This document shows positions 1-6,917 of a DNA stretch of 15,146 nucleotides, in pieces. The translations under genes and the position numbers were made by a program. Position 1 is the first letter of the stretch; each line of letters begins with the position of its first letter. Source of the stretch: Microcaldota archaeon (GTDB lineage Archaea; Micrarchaeota; Micrarchaeia; Micrarchaeales; CABMGC01); contig JASHTL010000073.1 of NCBI GenBank assembly GCA_030040595.1, forward strand, positions 1-15,146, read 5' to 3'. The notes below the pieces were generated by a model that was not told where the DNA came from, ran no database searches, and saw only the letters and a list, made by a program, of their open reading frames with translations.

Positions 1-958
1 TCTCAAGTATGTCACCATCAGTGATATCTTGGCCTGCAGTGCTCCTAGCAATTACATGGTTATGTGATCTGATGTACTCTTCCTGCCTGGCCTGAAGATC
101 ATTCCTTGGTATGCCAAAATTGAACTCCCTGCCCTCTTCGGCAGCGCGCCTCTTCACCGATTCCGACCAGGTCTTTCTTAGCTGCGATATGAACACCACT
201 CCAAGAGCTCCAGTCAGTCCGTGCAGTACTTCTGACACGTCCCTTGGTGTGAATGCTGCTATCACGAAGGATGCCCCTGATCCCCCTGCAGTCCCTATAG
301 TTCTCCACCAATAAGCCATGTTTGACCGTCTCTTCTCCAGAACTTTCTCAGAGAAGAAGTTCCTTGCCTCTGGTGAGTCGAGGTTGGCCATAAAATCTTC
401 CATGCCCTTCAGCTGATCTTGCGTGAGTGGTGCGGTAGAATTGTCTATTGCCTCAGTGGCGAGCGACCTGGTGAGCTGCTGTATCCTTTTCTCTATCGTT
501 TCCCTTATGGGCTTGGTGACCATATAGTATTCGCGTCTCTTCCGTATCGGCGTGAGCGTGAGCCATCCGTGTTCCTGGGCGCTCTCTATTTTCCTGAGCG
601 CGTCCCTTAGTATTATAAGCTTGGCAACATCGCTGTCTGCATTTACTGCGTCGAGCTGCCTGGATACAGATTGCATTACATTCGATCTTGCTGTAATCCT
701 GTGGGTGTAGTCCTCATTGTGCTTTGACCTAGACAAGATGCCAAGGGATTGCTTGAGTCCTATCATGGCATCGCTTGTAAGCGTGTCTCCGGAAACGGAA
801 TCGGTGAACCTGTCCCTTACGTTATCGATTGGCGATAGCTTTCCGAACCTGCGCCTCAACGCCTTGACTGGGTCAATATGGCTTGGACGCTTCACCACTA
901 CCTCTACATTTTTTCCCTCTTCAGGGACCTTCCTAGCTCTGCTGAACGGGCCGTTCAC
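1..958 (-). CDS. Hypothetical protein, C-terminus beyond left edge
   Basis: An uninterrupted minus-strand frame runs from a GTG at 958 to the window edge, giving at least 319 residues. The GTG was chosen because GAGGT lies 7 bases upstream and no in-frame ATG precedes it. The first 210 residues are charged and Arg/Lys-rich with no Cys, mostly helical in character. Residues about 219-236 (IGTAGGSGASFVIAAF) and 245-260 (HGLTGALGVVFISQL) are two hydrophobic stretches separated by a short charged turn, which could be a membrane hairpin. A charged helical region follows, to the edge. I recognise no family. A TATA box about 35 bases upstream suggests its own promoter. The coding call rests on the long open frame, the ribosome site and the promoter. 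The function is unknown. Confidence 0.72.
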   Translation of the reverse strand, partial: MNGPFSRARKVPEEGKNVEVVVKRPSHIDPVKALRRRFGKLSPIDNVRDRFTDSVSGDTLTSDAMIGLKQSLGILSRSKHNEDYTHRITARSNVMQSVSRQLDAVNADSDVAKLIILRDALRKIESAQEHGWLTLTPIRKRREYYMVTKPIRETIEKRIQQLTRSLATEAIDNSTAPLTQDQLKGMEDFMANLDSPEARNFFSEKVLEKRRSNMAYWWRTIGTAGGSGASFVIAAFTPRDVSEVLHGLTGALGVVFISQLRKTWSESVKRRAAEEGREFNFGIPRNDLQARQEEYIRSHNHVIARSTAGQDITDGDILE

Positions 959-990
959 ACTAGCTACCTCTGAGTAAACTCGGTTAGTTT

Positions 991-1000
991 TGATATATAA
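991..1000 (-). promoter_or_regulatory. TATA box for the left-edge gene
   Basis: On the minus strand the sequence reads TTATATATCA, preceded by an AT-rich run and CCCCA that could act as the BRE. Its centre is about 38 bases before the GTG at 958, so transcription would begin near 970 and leave a leader of about 12 bases holding the GAGGT motif. Confidence 0.5.
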
Positions 1001-1050
1001 ATGGGGTTATTTTTAGCAAAATTGGTAGTAAGGTTTGTCATATTGGGCGG

Positions 1051-1464
1051 CTAGCCAACCGGGTTTACCTTCTGTTCGAGGAGGTGCTCTATTGTCAGGA
1101 ATAGGGGCCTTGGCATCTTCTCCCACTCAAACCATTCCCAGTTCTCGCACTTCTCCGGTTCCATTGCCCTAGGCTCCCCAGATTCCACCTTGCACGTGTA
1201 GAATAGCGTTACGTAGTGCTTCTCGGCGTCGAAGACATCATTTGTAAGCGAGAAGAACTTCACGTTCTTGATCTTCATACCGGTCTCCTCCATCACCTCC
1301 CTCTTGACGCACTCCTCAGGACTCTCCACAAGCTCGAGCTTGCCTCCCGGAAACGCCCAGGTGCCGAAACCGTGGTTCTTGTTCTTCCTCTTGCCGAGCA
1401 GGACCTTCCTTCCTCTGATTATTATGGCGGCTATGCCGATCCTTGGGTACTGCCTTTCCTGCAT
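1051..1464 (-). CDS. Nudix hydrolase (NUDT15/MutT-like)
   Basis: A 137-residue single-domain Nudix hydrolase, expected to split a nucleoside diphosphate linked to another group (such as an oxidised dNTP or NDP-sugar) using Mg2+. The Nudix box is complete: G41, E47, then REVMEETGM at 55-63, fitting GX5EX7REUXEEXGU. The N-terminal PRIGIAAIIIRGRKVLLGKR strand pattern and FGTWAFPGG before the box are typical. The ATG at 1464 is chosen over an in-frame ATG at 1503. The later start lies 4 bases after the rad50 stop and has GGAGGAAG 9 bases upstream, while the earlier one would overlap rad50 by 35 bases. It is the distal gene of a rad50 operon, so a role in nucleotide-pool cleaning alongside repair is plausible but inferred. 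Substrate cannot be read from sequence. Confidence 0.9.
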   Translation of the reverse strand: MQERQYPRIGIAAIIIRGRKVLLGKRKNKNHGFGTWAFPGGKLELVESPEECVKREVMEETGMKIKNVKFFSLTNDVFDAEKHYVTLFYTCKVESGEPRAMEPEKCENWEWFEWEKMPRPLFLTIEHLLEQKVNPVG

Positions 1465-1468
1465 GCGA

Positions 1469-3778
1469 TCACACTTCCTCCACGACAGTTGGCATTTCCT
1501 CATCCTTGTTCCTGCTCAGGAGGTATACCTTTGAGTTGTATGCCTGCTTGAGCATAGGCTCGTGGGTTATTATGAACGTCTGGTCCACGATGCGCGGCAG
1601 GACCTCGTTGAACATCCTTATGAATCGCTCAAGGCCCTGCTGGTCTATGTTGTGCGTGGGTTCGTCTAGTATGAGCCATTTCAACGTGGGCGATAATACA
1701 AGCGAGAACGCTATCCTAAGCGCAAGGCAGCTGATGCTCCTCTCGCCTCCGCTGGCTATGGCATCGACATCCTGCCATCCGTCATCACCATTGGCTACCT
1801 TTGTCTTCACCCTGAGTATGTAGTCGTCAGCAGTAGCGTCCATCATGATGTTCGTGTAGTCGCCGTATGGGTAGAGGTCAGGCCATATGTCATGCATGAC
1901 GCTGTTAATTGAGTCTATCAGTTTTGTCCTCAGCACTGCCTGCGTTTCCTGCAGCGAGATCTTGAACCTTACAAGGTTCTCCGTTACGACGCGCTTCTTT
2001 TTCACATCCTCGTAGAGCGCGTTGACCTTTTCTATCTCCGTCTCCTTGTCCTTTATCTGTGCTTTCTTGTCAGCAAGATATTTCCCGTATGACTCAAGGT
2101 TTGCCAGGAGCTTGCTGACTTCCGATGATGTCTTCGTAAGCTCCTTCTGCAGCGAGTCCAGTCTTGCCTGGTCCGTCCGTATTTCTTTCGACTCCTTTTC
2201 CCTATACTGCATCTCCTTATTCGCATCATCCATCTGTTTTGAATACTCACTCTTTCTTGACAGTGCCTCTTTCCTTGAATTCAGCTCGCTCAGCTCCCTG
2301 TTCCTGACCAAGAGCGTTTCGGATGCGGAGTCCATTCTTTCCTTCAGTTTCTGAGTCTCCTCTCTGGTCTTCTTTACGGACTTTTCAAGCTTTTCCAGTG
2401 TCGATTCCACGTCTCCGTATGCTTTTATCTTATCGTCCACCAAGGAGAGCCTGTTAATCGACTTTGTCAGTTCATTCAGCTCATCGTTAGATTTGCTTAT
2501 CTTTGACGATATCTCCTTGGTCATCTGCTCTAGCTTCTTTACTGAGCTTGTCTTGTCGCCGAGCAGCTTCTTTCTCATCTGCTCGTCAAGTTCGCGATCG
2601 CATACGGGACACTTCTGGAGGTGCTTATCAAGTTCCTTTATCCATTTGCTGCTCTCGTTCATCAGCGCCGTGTGTTCTGCCAGCTCCCTCTGGCCAGATT
2701 CAACCTGCTTGCGCAGGTCTGTTGCCTTCTCCTCCAGACCTTTTCTGTCCAGTCTCTTTTGCTCGCCTACCAGCTTGTCCTTCTCCTCCTTCTCCTTCCT
2801 TGCCTTATTGAGATCTGCGGTTGCCCCTGAGAGGACAGTCTGATCCTTTTGCCATAGCTCACGGTTCTCCTTTGCAGCATTGTCAGCATCCTTGAGCGCC
2901 TTTTCTGCCTTCTCTACAAGCCCCTTGAGCTCCTTCTCGTCGCCTATCTTCATTGCCTCTATCTTGCCTATCTCTTTCGATAGTGTCTCGATCTTGCTCT
3001 TCAGCGATGCTATCTCCTGCTCCAGCGCCAGTTTCTCCCGATATTGCTTCTTGAGCGTGGAGAGCTCCCTTTCCTGATCCTCCTTCCTTGAATTAGCATC
3101 GGCCAGGTTTTTCTCAGCGTCTTTCTTCTCCTTGTCCATCAGCCCAAGCTCCTTTCCCAGCGATTCCAGCTGTGCGTTCAACTTCTTTATGTCGAACCCT
3201 GACGCGGTTTTCTCGTTCTCGTCGGCAATGTCCTTTATCCTATTCATAACGCTTGTCACGTTTTCCTGCGCAAGCGCGAATTTGTCAAGTCCTAGAAGCG
3301 CATCGATCTGCTTCTTTCTCTCTGTAGGCCTTAGATTCAGGAAGTACTCCAGTCCATTCTGCTCCGAATAGATGGCCTTGGAAAAGAGGTCATAGTCGAC
3401 TTTCAGTATTTTCTCTATCTCCTCGTTGACACGCTGGGGCTGCGACTGAAGATACTCGCCATTCTTCTCAAGCGTTGCCTTTGCACCGCCGCTTCTGCTC
3501 AAGCCTCTTCTGACCGTGTAATTGTCACCGTTTAGGGTAAAGTTAAGTCGTACGTTGGCGCTCTCCTTCTGCTCCGGCCTGTTCCTTATTATCTCACTGA
3601 CATTGACGCGCCTATGCTGTATCGAAGGAAAGGTGCCGAAGAGTGCGAATGACATGGCATCAAGCACGGAGCTCTTTCCCGCGCCCATCTGCCCTATCAG
3701 TATGTTTGTGCCTCTAGAGAAGTCTATCCTGCTCGACTCGTGGGTCTTCCAGTTCTCAAGCTCTATTTCGTTTATCAT
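1469..3778 (-). CDS. rad50: DNA double-strand break repair ATPase Rad50
   Basis: A 769-residue SMC-like ATPase, the partner of Mre11 in double-strand break end processing. Seen in order: Walker A GQMGAGKSS (29-37), a Q-loop region IYSEQNGLEYFL (137-148), a long first coiled coil (about 190-385), the zinc hook CPVC at 390-393, a second coiled coil (about 405-615), the ABC signature SGGERS (676-681), Walker B WLILDEP (701-707), a D-loop HNID, and H739 in ITHEP. The hook lies almost exactly mid-protein, so both arms are matched. The whole is somewhat shorter than many archaeal Rad50s (usually 850-900), the loss being in the coils. It heads an operon with a Nudix gene 4 bases after its stop. No mre11, herA or nurA is present in this window. 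The alternative SbcC is the bacterial orthologue of the same family. Confidence 0.95.
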   Translation of the reverse strand: MINEIELENWKTHESSRIDFSRGTNILIGQMGAGKSSVLDAMSFALFGTFPSIQHRRVNVSEIIRNRPEQKESANVRLNFTLNGDNYTVRRGLSRSGGAKATLEKNGEYLQSQPQRVNEEIEKILKVDYDLFSKAIYSEQNGLEYFLNLRPTERKKQIDALLGLDKFALAQENVTSVMNRIKDIADENEKTASGFDIKKLNAQLESLGKELGLMDKEKKDAEKNLADANSRKEDQERELSTLKKQYREKLALEQEIASLKSKIETLSKEIGKIEAMKIGDEKELKGLVEKAEKALKDADNAAKENRELWQKDQTVLSGATADLNKARKEKEEKDKLVGEQKRLDRKGLEEKATDLRKQVESGQRELAEHTALMNESSKWIKELDKHLQKCPVCDRELDEQMRKKLLGDKTSSVKKLEQMTKEISSKISKSNDELNELTKSINRLSLVDDKIKAYGDVESTLEKLEKSVKKTREETQKLKERMDSASETLLVRNRELSELNSRKEALSRKSEYSKQMDDANKEMQYREKESKEIRTDQARLDSLQKELTKTSSEVSKLLANLESYGKYLADKKAQIKDKETEIEKVNALYEDVKKKRVVTENLVRFKISLQETQAVLRTKLIDSINSVMHDIWPDLYPYGDYTNIMMDATADDYILRVKTKVANGDDGWQDVDAIASGGERSISCLALRIAFSLVLSPTLKWLILDEPTHNIDQQGLERFIRMFNEVLPRIVDQTFIITHEPMLKQAYNSKVYLLSRNKDEEMPTVVEEV

Positions 3779-3836
3779 AACCCCACTAAGTCTGCGGCAG
3801 AATGTTACTAATAGAATAACCCTATATGTAGAATAT

Positions 3837-3846
3837 CTATTTATAG
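3837..3846 (-). promoter_or_regulatory. TATA box for rad50-Nudix operon
   Basis: Minus-strand CTATAAATAG, a near-consensus archaeal TATA box centred about 63 bases before the rad50 ATG. The predicted transcription start near 3815 leaves a leader of about 35 bases. It is back to back with the plus-strand TATA box at 3871, so the two operons diverge from one short region. Confidence 0.55.
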
Positions 3847-3870
3847 CAATCTAACGAGCCCCAGGAAATG

Positions 3871-3880
3871 TTTAAATAGG
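3871..3880 (+). promoter_or_regulatory. TATA box for mini-ORF / ankyrin gene
   Basis: TTTAAATAGG preceded by GAAATG, which resembles a BRE. Its centre is about 24 bases before the ATG at 3899, the spacing seen for leaderless genes elsewhere in this window. The ankyrin-gene ATG lies a further 66 bases downstream. Confidence 0.5.
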
Positions 3881-3898
3881 ATAAAAATGAACTCTGAT

Positions 3899-3943
3899 AT
3901 GGAAGGCATTTACATCGTGGTTAAAGACAAAGTCCTACCATAA
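3899..3943 (+). CDS. Putative 14-codon leader ORF (uORF)
   Basis: ATG at 3899 opens MEGIYIVVKDKVLP and ends at TAA (3941-3943). Two things make it worth noting. The ATG is placed where transcription from the TATA box at 3871 should start, so it could be read as a leaderless message. It is also in the same frame as the ankyrin protein 22 codons further on, separated only by the TAA. It may be a translated leader, or the old N-terminus of the downstream gene cut off by a nonsense change. It could also be chance. There is no direct evidence of translation. Confidence 0.25.
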   Translation: MEGIYIVVKDKVLP

Positions 3944-3964
3944 GCCACAACTGTCGCGATAATT

Positions 3965-5110
3965 ATGATACAAAGAGGCCAGGCTTACAAGACCAGAGAA
4001 TACGAAAGGATACACAAACTGATGCACGGAGGCAGCACAGAGGCCATTAAAAATGAGCTTGAACGGAACATGTGGGTTATCCGCTGGGCTGAGGAACATC
4101 GTGATCCGTTGCAGTTCTGCGCGTTGCAGAATAAGGAGCTTTTTGATGAGATATTGACGCGCGGAGGAGATCCAAATTGTACCGCTGTCTTTAAAGGATA
4201 TACCATTACTTTAATGGCTGCTGCAATAATGGACACGGACTCGCCTCCTGAAATAGTACAGTTATTGTTGGAAAGAGGAGCTAGGCCAACTGGGTCTGTT
4301 GAAGTGATGGAGATTAGGACTGTAGCAGATCCGTCCATAGGCATACTGGGAATTACGGGACTAGAGCCTAAACAACTGGATTATCTTAGACTGGCAGCAA
4401 ATGAGAATTCACCGGAGAAGTTAGATTTGTTGATAAAGACGGACGCATACAGCGTGGAGGAAATAGCCAAAGCTGCAAGATTCGCACAATCCATAGATTC
4501 TACAGAGGCTTTCAACGCACTCAAGAATATACTAGAAGCAAAAGGCGCACCGTTGAAGGATGTCCATAGGGAAGAGTCTTCAGGAGAGGCGATGGTAGAA
4601 TACTCTAGACCCAACGAAATTAAATGGAAACAGCTACACGATAGGGTTCATTCGTTGCAAGAGAAACTCTTATCCGGTGAAGAAGGCAAGGAGGTGAAGC
4701 AGGAATATCTAAATGCGCTCTCGGATTTTATACCGGCAGTGGGAGCAATAGTCGATAACTTGAGAAGTGGGATAAAAGAACTTCAAGAGATTAGAGACTT
4801 ACTCGAATCTCAACGCTTGAATGTATCAGAACTAAATGAGAGAGTTGATGCGCTCACGATTTTAGCAGAAAAGACCCCGCTTCCAGTGGTCTTTGCGATG
4901 TGGAAAACGATTTATGAATTCATTGACAACGAGAAGCCATATCTGGTTGGCGCAACGGCAGACCAGGAAAAGCACACGGACATCATGGAGTTTATAGACA
5001 ATGTCCTGGCATTCAGTACTATCAGAGAAAAGGAGTTAAGAGATACAAGGAGAACAGCCCAGAGCCAGCAGTTGACTTTGATTGAGCAGTTACTAGGAAC
5101 AGACGAATAA
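3965..5110 (+). CDS. Ankyrin-repeat and coiled-coil protein
   Basis: A 381-residue cytoplasmic-type protein. The N-terminal half holds degenerate ankyrin repeats: about 47-71 (FDEILTRGGDPN), 80-110 (IVQLLLERGARPTG), 136-160 (EKLDLLIKTD) and 170-198 (ALKNILEAKGAPL). The C-terminal half (about 220-300 and 330-378) is heptad-like and charged, probably coiled coil. Ankyrin repeats bind other proteins; no catalytic motif is visible. The start is uncertain: the ATG at 3965 has no clear Shine-Dalgarno, and the ATG at 4022 (residue 20) would still keep the repeats. By eye the gene is more AT-rich with more mixed Arg and Leu codons than the flanking rad50 and tRNA-modification genes, consistent with but not proof of acquisition. 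It converges on the EF-1 beta gene with a 10-base gap. Confidence 0.8.
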   Translation: MIQRGQAYKTREYERIHKLMHGGSTEAIKNELERNMWVIRWAEEHRDPLQFCALQNKELFDEILTRGGDPNCTAVFKGYTITLMAAAIMDTDSPPEIVQLLLERGARPTGSVEVMEIRTVADPSIGILGITGLEPKQLDYLRLAANENSPEKLDLLIKTDAYSVEEIAKAARFAQSIDSTEAFNALKNILEAKGAPLKDVHREESSGEAMVEYSRPNEIKWKQLHDRVHSLQEKLLSGEEGKEVKQEYLNALSDFIPAVGAIVDNLRSGIKELQEIRDLLESQRLNVSELNERVDALTILAEKTPLPVVFAMWKTIYEFIDNEKPYLVGATADQEKHTDIMEFIDNVLAFSTIREKELRDTRRTAQSQQLTLIEQLLGTDE

Positions 5111-5120
5111 CGCATTAAGG

Positions 5121-5366
5121 TTATAGCAGGCTTTCCCCTTCGATTTCAACTTCTGTAACATCAGGTATTTTCCTAAGGCCGTCTTCAAAAGAGGTACTGC
5201 CTTCCTCGTCCTCGTGGACGAACATTACCTTGAGCACCTTTATCCCGAACGCAACTTCCTCTATCTGCATTCCGTTGGGCTTGAGTTTCTCCTTTATCGC
5301 TTTGCTTACCTCAGCCTCTTTGCCATTCTCTATGTATACCTTGAAGACCGTGGCGACCTTTCCCAT
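5121..5366 (-). CDS. Elongation factor 1-beta (archaeal EF-1B)
   Basis: An 81-residue protein equivalent to the guanine-nucleotide exchange domain that recharges EF-1A with GTP. The N-terminal VATVFKVYIENGKEAEVSKA strand-helix, the central VAFGIKVLKVMFVHEDEEG and the C-terminal IPDVTEVEIEG are characteristic of archaeal EF-1B. Its length is slightly under the usual 85-90. Its ATG directly follows the TAA of the Zn-ribbon gene with no intervening base, implying translational coupling; GAGGGA lies about 10 bases upstream inside that gene. The pairing of EF-1B with a small Zn-ribbon protein (COG2888-like) is a known archaeal arrangement. Confidence 0.93.
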   Translation of the reverse strand: MGKVATVFKVYIENGKEAEVSKAIKEKLKPNGMQIEEVAFGIKVLKVMFVHEDEEGSTSFEDGLRKIPDVTEVEIEGESLL

Positions 5367-5543
5367 TTATGGTCCCTCGAACGCGCACTTAGGGCATCTG
5401 TATCTTGTGTAGGTCTTCCTGCACTCGTCGCACCTTATTATTGTGCTGTCGTTGCATTTCGGGCATCCGAACTCCACATACTGGTTAGTAAGGTTGCCGC
5501 TCGATGAGCAGATTTTTCCCGGCAGACCTGATGCTGATGCCAT
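5367..5543 (-). CDS. Small Zn-ribbon protein (HVO_2753/COG2888-like)
   Basis: A 58-residue protein predicted to bind zinc and RNA in translation. Cys pairs are CPKC (27-30), CDEC (38-41) and CPKC (50-53), ending in the family's FEGP. The family normally opens with a further CxxCG knuckle; here it reads C12-S-S-S15-G, so the second ligand is Ser. S15 is encoded AGC, one base from the Cys codon TGC. The start at 5543 is the only ATG in frame and lies 40 bases from the TATA box. The stop abuts the EF-1 beta ATG, so both are made from one message. The family and synteny are well supported. The exact biochemical role is not established from sequence. Confidence 0.88.
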   Translation of the reverse strand: MASASGLPGKICSSSGNLTNQYVEFGCPKCNDSTIIRCDECRKTYTRYRCPKCAFEGP

Positions 5544-5580
5544 CTAAATCACAAAGAGTAATATGTCTATTGACTTAACT

Positions 5581-5590
5581 TATTTATAAG
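5581..5590. promoter_or_regulatory. Shared bidirectional TATA element
   Basis: TATTTATAAG, within the near-palindrome CTTATTTATAAG. On the plus strand TTTATAAG lies about 25 bases before the ATG at 5612, predicting a leaderless message for the tRNA methylthiotransferase. On the minus strand CTTATAAATA would start transcription near 5560, about 17 bases before the Zn-ribbon ATG at 5543. One AT-rich element thus appears to serve both operons, so the two directions may compete for TBP. Confidence 0.55.
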
Positions 5591-5611
5591 CTTTTCGAGG
5601 AATCTGAGATT

Positions 5612-6916
5612 ATGGCGAAGGTACTGATAGAAACGTACGGCTGTACGCTGAACCAGGCAGACAGCGAGATAATGGAATCAGTGCTGTCACGCGATGGCCA
5701 TGATGTCGTGATGGGCAGATACGATGATTCGGTTACTTATGATTACGTAATTGTAAACACATGTACGGTGAAGAATCCAACAGAGCAGAAGATATTGGAC
5801 AGGCTCACCGGAATGAATAAGCTGGGAAGCAGGCTCATAGTTACGGGATGCATGGCCAGCGCAAACAGTGACAAGATATCTAGCAGGGTTCATAACCCGA
5901 GCATAGTGACTACGGCCAACGTACACAGGATTGCCGATGCAGTAAATGACATAGCAACAGGCAAGAGAGCAGTATATGACAGCTATGCGAGAACCGACAA
6001 GGCGTTCTACCTGAACCCTACCGACTCGGTGATAGCAAAGATACCTGTAAGCGAAGGGTGCCTCTCCAGCTGCTCTTTCTGCGAAACGAAGTTCGCGAGG
6101 GGGCCGTTGAACAGCTTTTCCGAGAACCTGATACTAAAGGCGATAGAGACTGCGGTTAGGAATGGCGCGAGGGAGATAGAGCTCACATCGCAGGACATGG
6201 GCGCATACGGGCTTGACAGGAAGACGAACATTGCAGAGCTCGTCTCAGCCGCATTGGATATAGAGGGATCGTTCAAGATAAGGATAGGCATGCTTAACCC
6301 GGAGCATTTGCCAAGATACATAGACAGGCTTATTGACGTATATAGAAGCGCGAATGTTTACAAATTCATACACCTGCCGGTCCAGTCGGGCAGCAACAAG
6401 GTGTTGCAGGACATGAACAGGGGGTATTCGGCAGAGGAATTCAGGCTTATGACTAAGGAACTTAGGCGCAGGGTAGATGATATCAGCATAGCAACAGACA
6501 TGATCGTGGGCTTTCCTACCGAGACAGAGGACGATTTTGCCGAATCTATGAGGCTGATATCGGAAACCGGATTAAGCAGGATAAACATCTCGAAGTTCGG
6601 AGCCAGGCCGCATGCAAAGGCGTCAAGGATGAAGCAACTCAGGAACGAAGTTATAAAGGACAGAAGCACAAGAATGTACAGGCTTGCGAGGCAGGTAGAG
6701 ACAGAGGCCCTTACAAAGGTGCTCGGCAAGAGAAGAAGGGTTCTTTTGACAGAGATAAAGGGCGCGTCAATGCTTGCACGCGACGATTCGTACAGGGAAA
6801 TCGCAGTTTCAGGAAGCGATCTTAAGCTTGGAGAGAGTATGGACGTAGACATTTACGACAACACATCCGTGTGTCTGCTCGCCAGGCCTGCGGAGATTGC
6901 AATGCTTAACAGGTGA
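5612..6916 (+). CDS. tRNA t6A methylthiotransferase (CDKAL1/MtaB type)
   Basis: A 434-residue radical-SAM enzyme that adds a methylthio group to t6A37 of tRNA, making ms2t6A. The N-terminal UPF0004 domain has three cluster Cys: C11 (ETYGCTLNQAD), C51 (NTCTVK) and C80 (TGCMA). The radical-SAM motif is C150-x3-C154-x2-C157 in SEGCLSSCSFCETKFARG, followed by HLPVQSGS and DMIVGFPTET, both typical. A C-terminal TRAM domain (about 370-430) would bind the tRNA. The YGCTLNQAD start and full length match the archaeal/eukaryotic CDKAL1 branch better than bacterial MiaB. The ATG at 5612 follows a TATA box by about 25 bases, so the message may be leaderless. The stop is one base from the next gene's ATG. 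Confidence 0.93.
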   Translation: MAKVLIETYGCTLNQADSEIMESVLSRDGHDVVMGRYDDSVTYDYVIVNTCTVKNPTEQKILDRLTGMNKLGSRLIVTGCMASANSDKISSRVHNPSIVTTANVHRIADAVNDIATGKRAVYDSYARTDKAFYLNPTDSVIAKIPVSEGCLSSCSFCETKFARGPLNSFSENLILKAIETAVRNGAREIELTSQDMGAYGLDRKTNIAELVSAALDIEGSFKIRIGMLNPEHLPRYIDRLIDVYRSANVYKFIHLPVQSGSNKVLQDMNRGYSAEEFRLMTKELRRRVDDISIATDMIVGFPTETEDDFAESMRLISETGLSRINISKFGARPHAKASRMKQLRNEVIKDRSTRMYRLARQVETEALTKVLGKRRRVLLTEIKGASMLARDDSYREIAVSGSDLKLGESMDVDIYDNTSVCLLARPAEIAMLNR

Positions 6917-6917
6917 T

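Noticed and set aside
99..311. 70-codon minus-strand frame inside the left-edge gene
   Set aside because: It is a second frame of the longer open gene 1-958, rich in Arg and Ser, with no motif or ribosome site.
1049..1056. GGCTAGCC palindrome at the Nudix stop codon
   Set aside because: An 8-base palindrome with no loop or T-run is too short to call a terminator or operator.
1462..1503. Longer Nudix start at 1503 (13 extra residues)
   Set aside because: It would overlap the end of rad50 by 35 bases, adds residues not seen before the Nudix fold, and the ATG at 1464 has a strong GGAGGAAG site.
2022..3371. Several Ser/Phe-rich open frames on the plus strand opposite rad50
   Set aside because: They mirror the Lys/Glu-rich coiled coil on the other strand, have no ribosome sites, and conflict with a clear Rad50.
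3941..3943. Stop-codon read-through joining the mini-ORF to the ankyrin protein
   Set aside because: The stop is TAA, not the UAG or UGA used for pyrrolysine or selenocysteine, and no recoding structure is evident.
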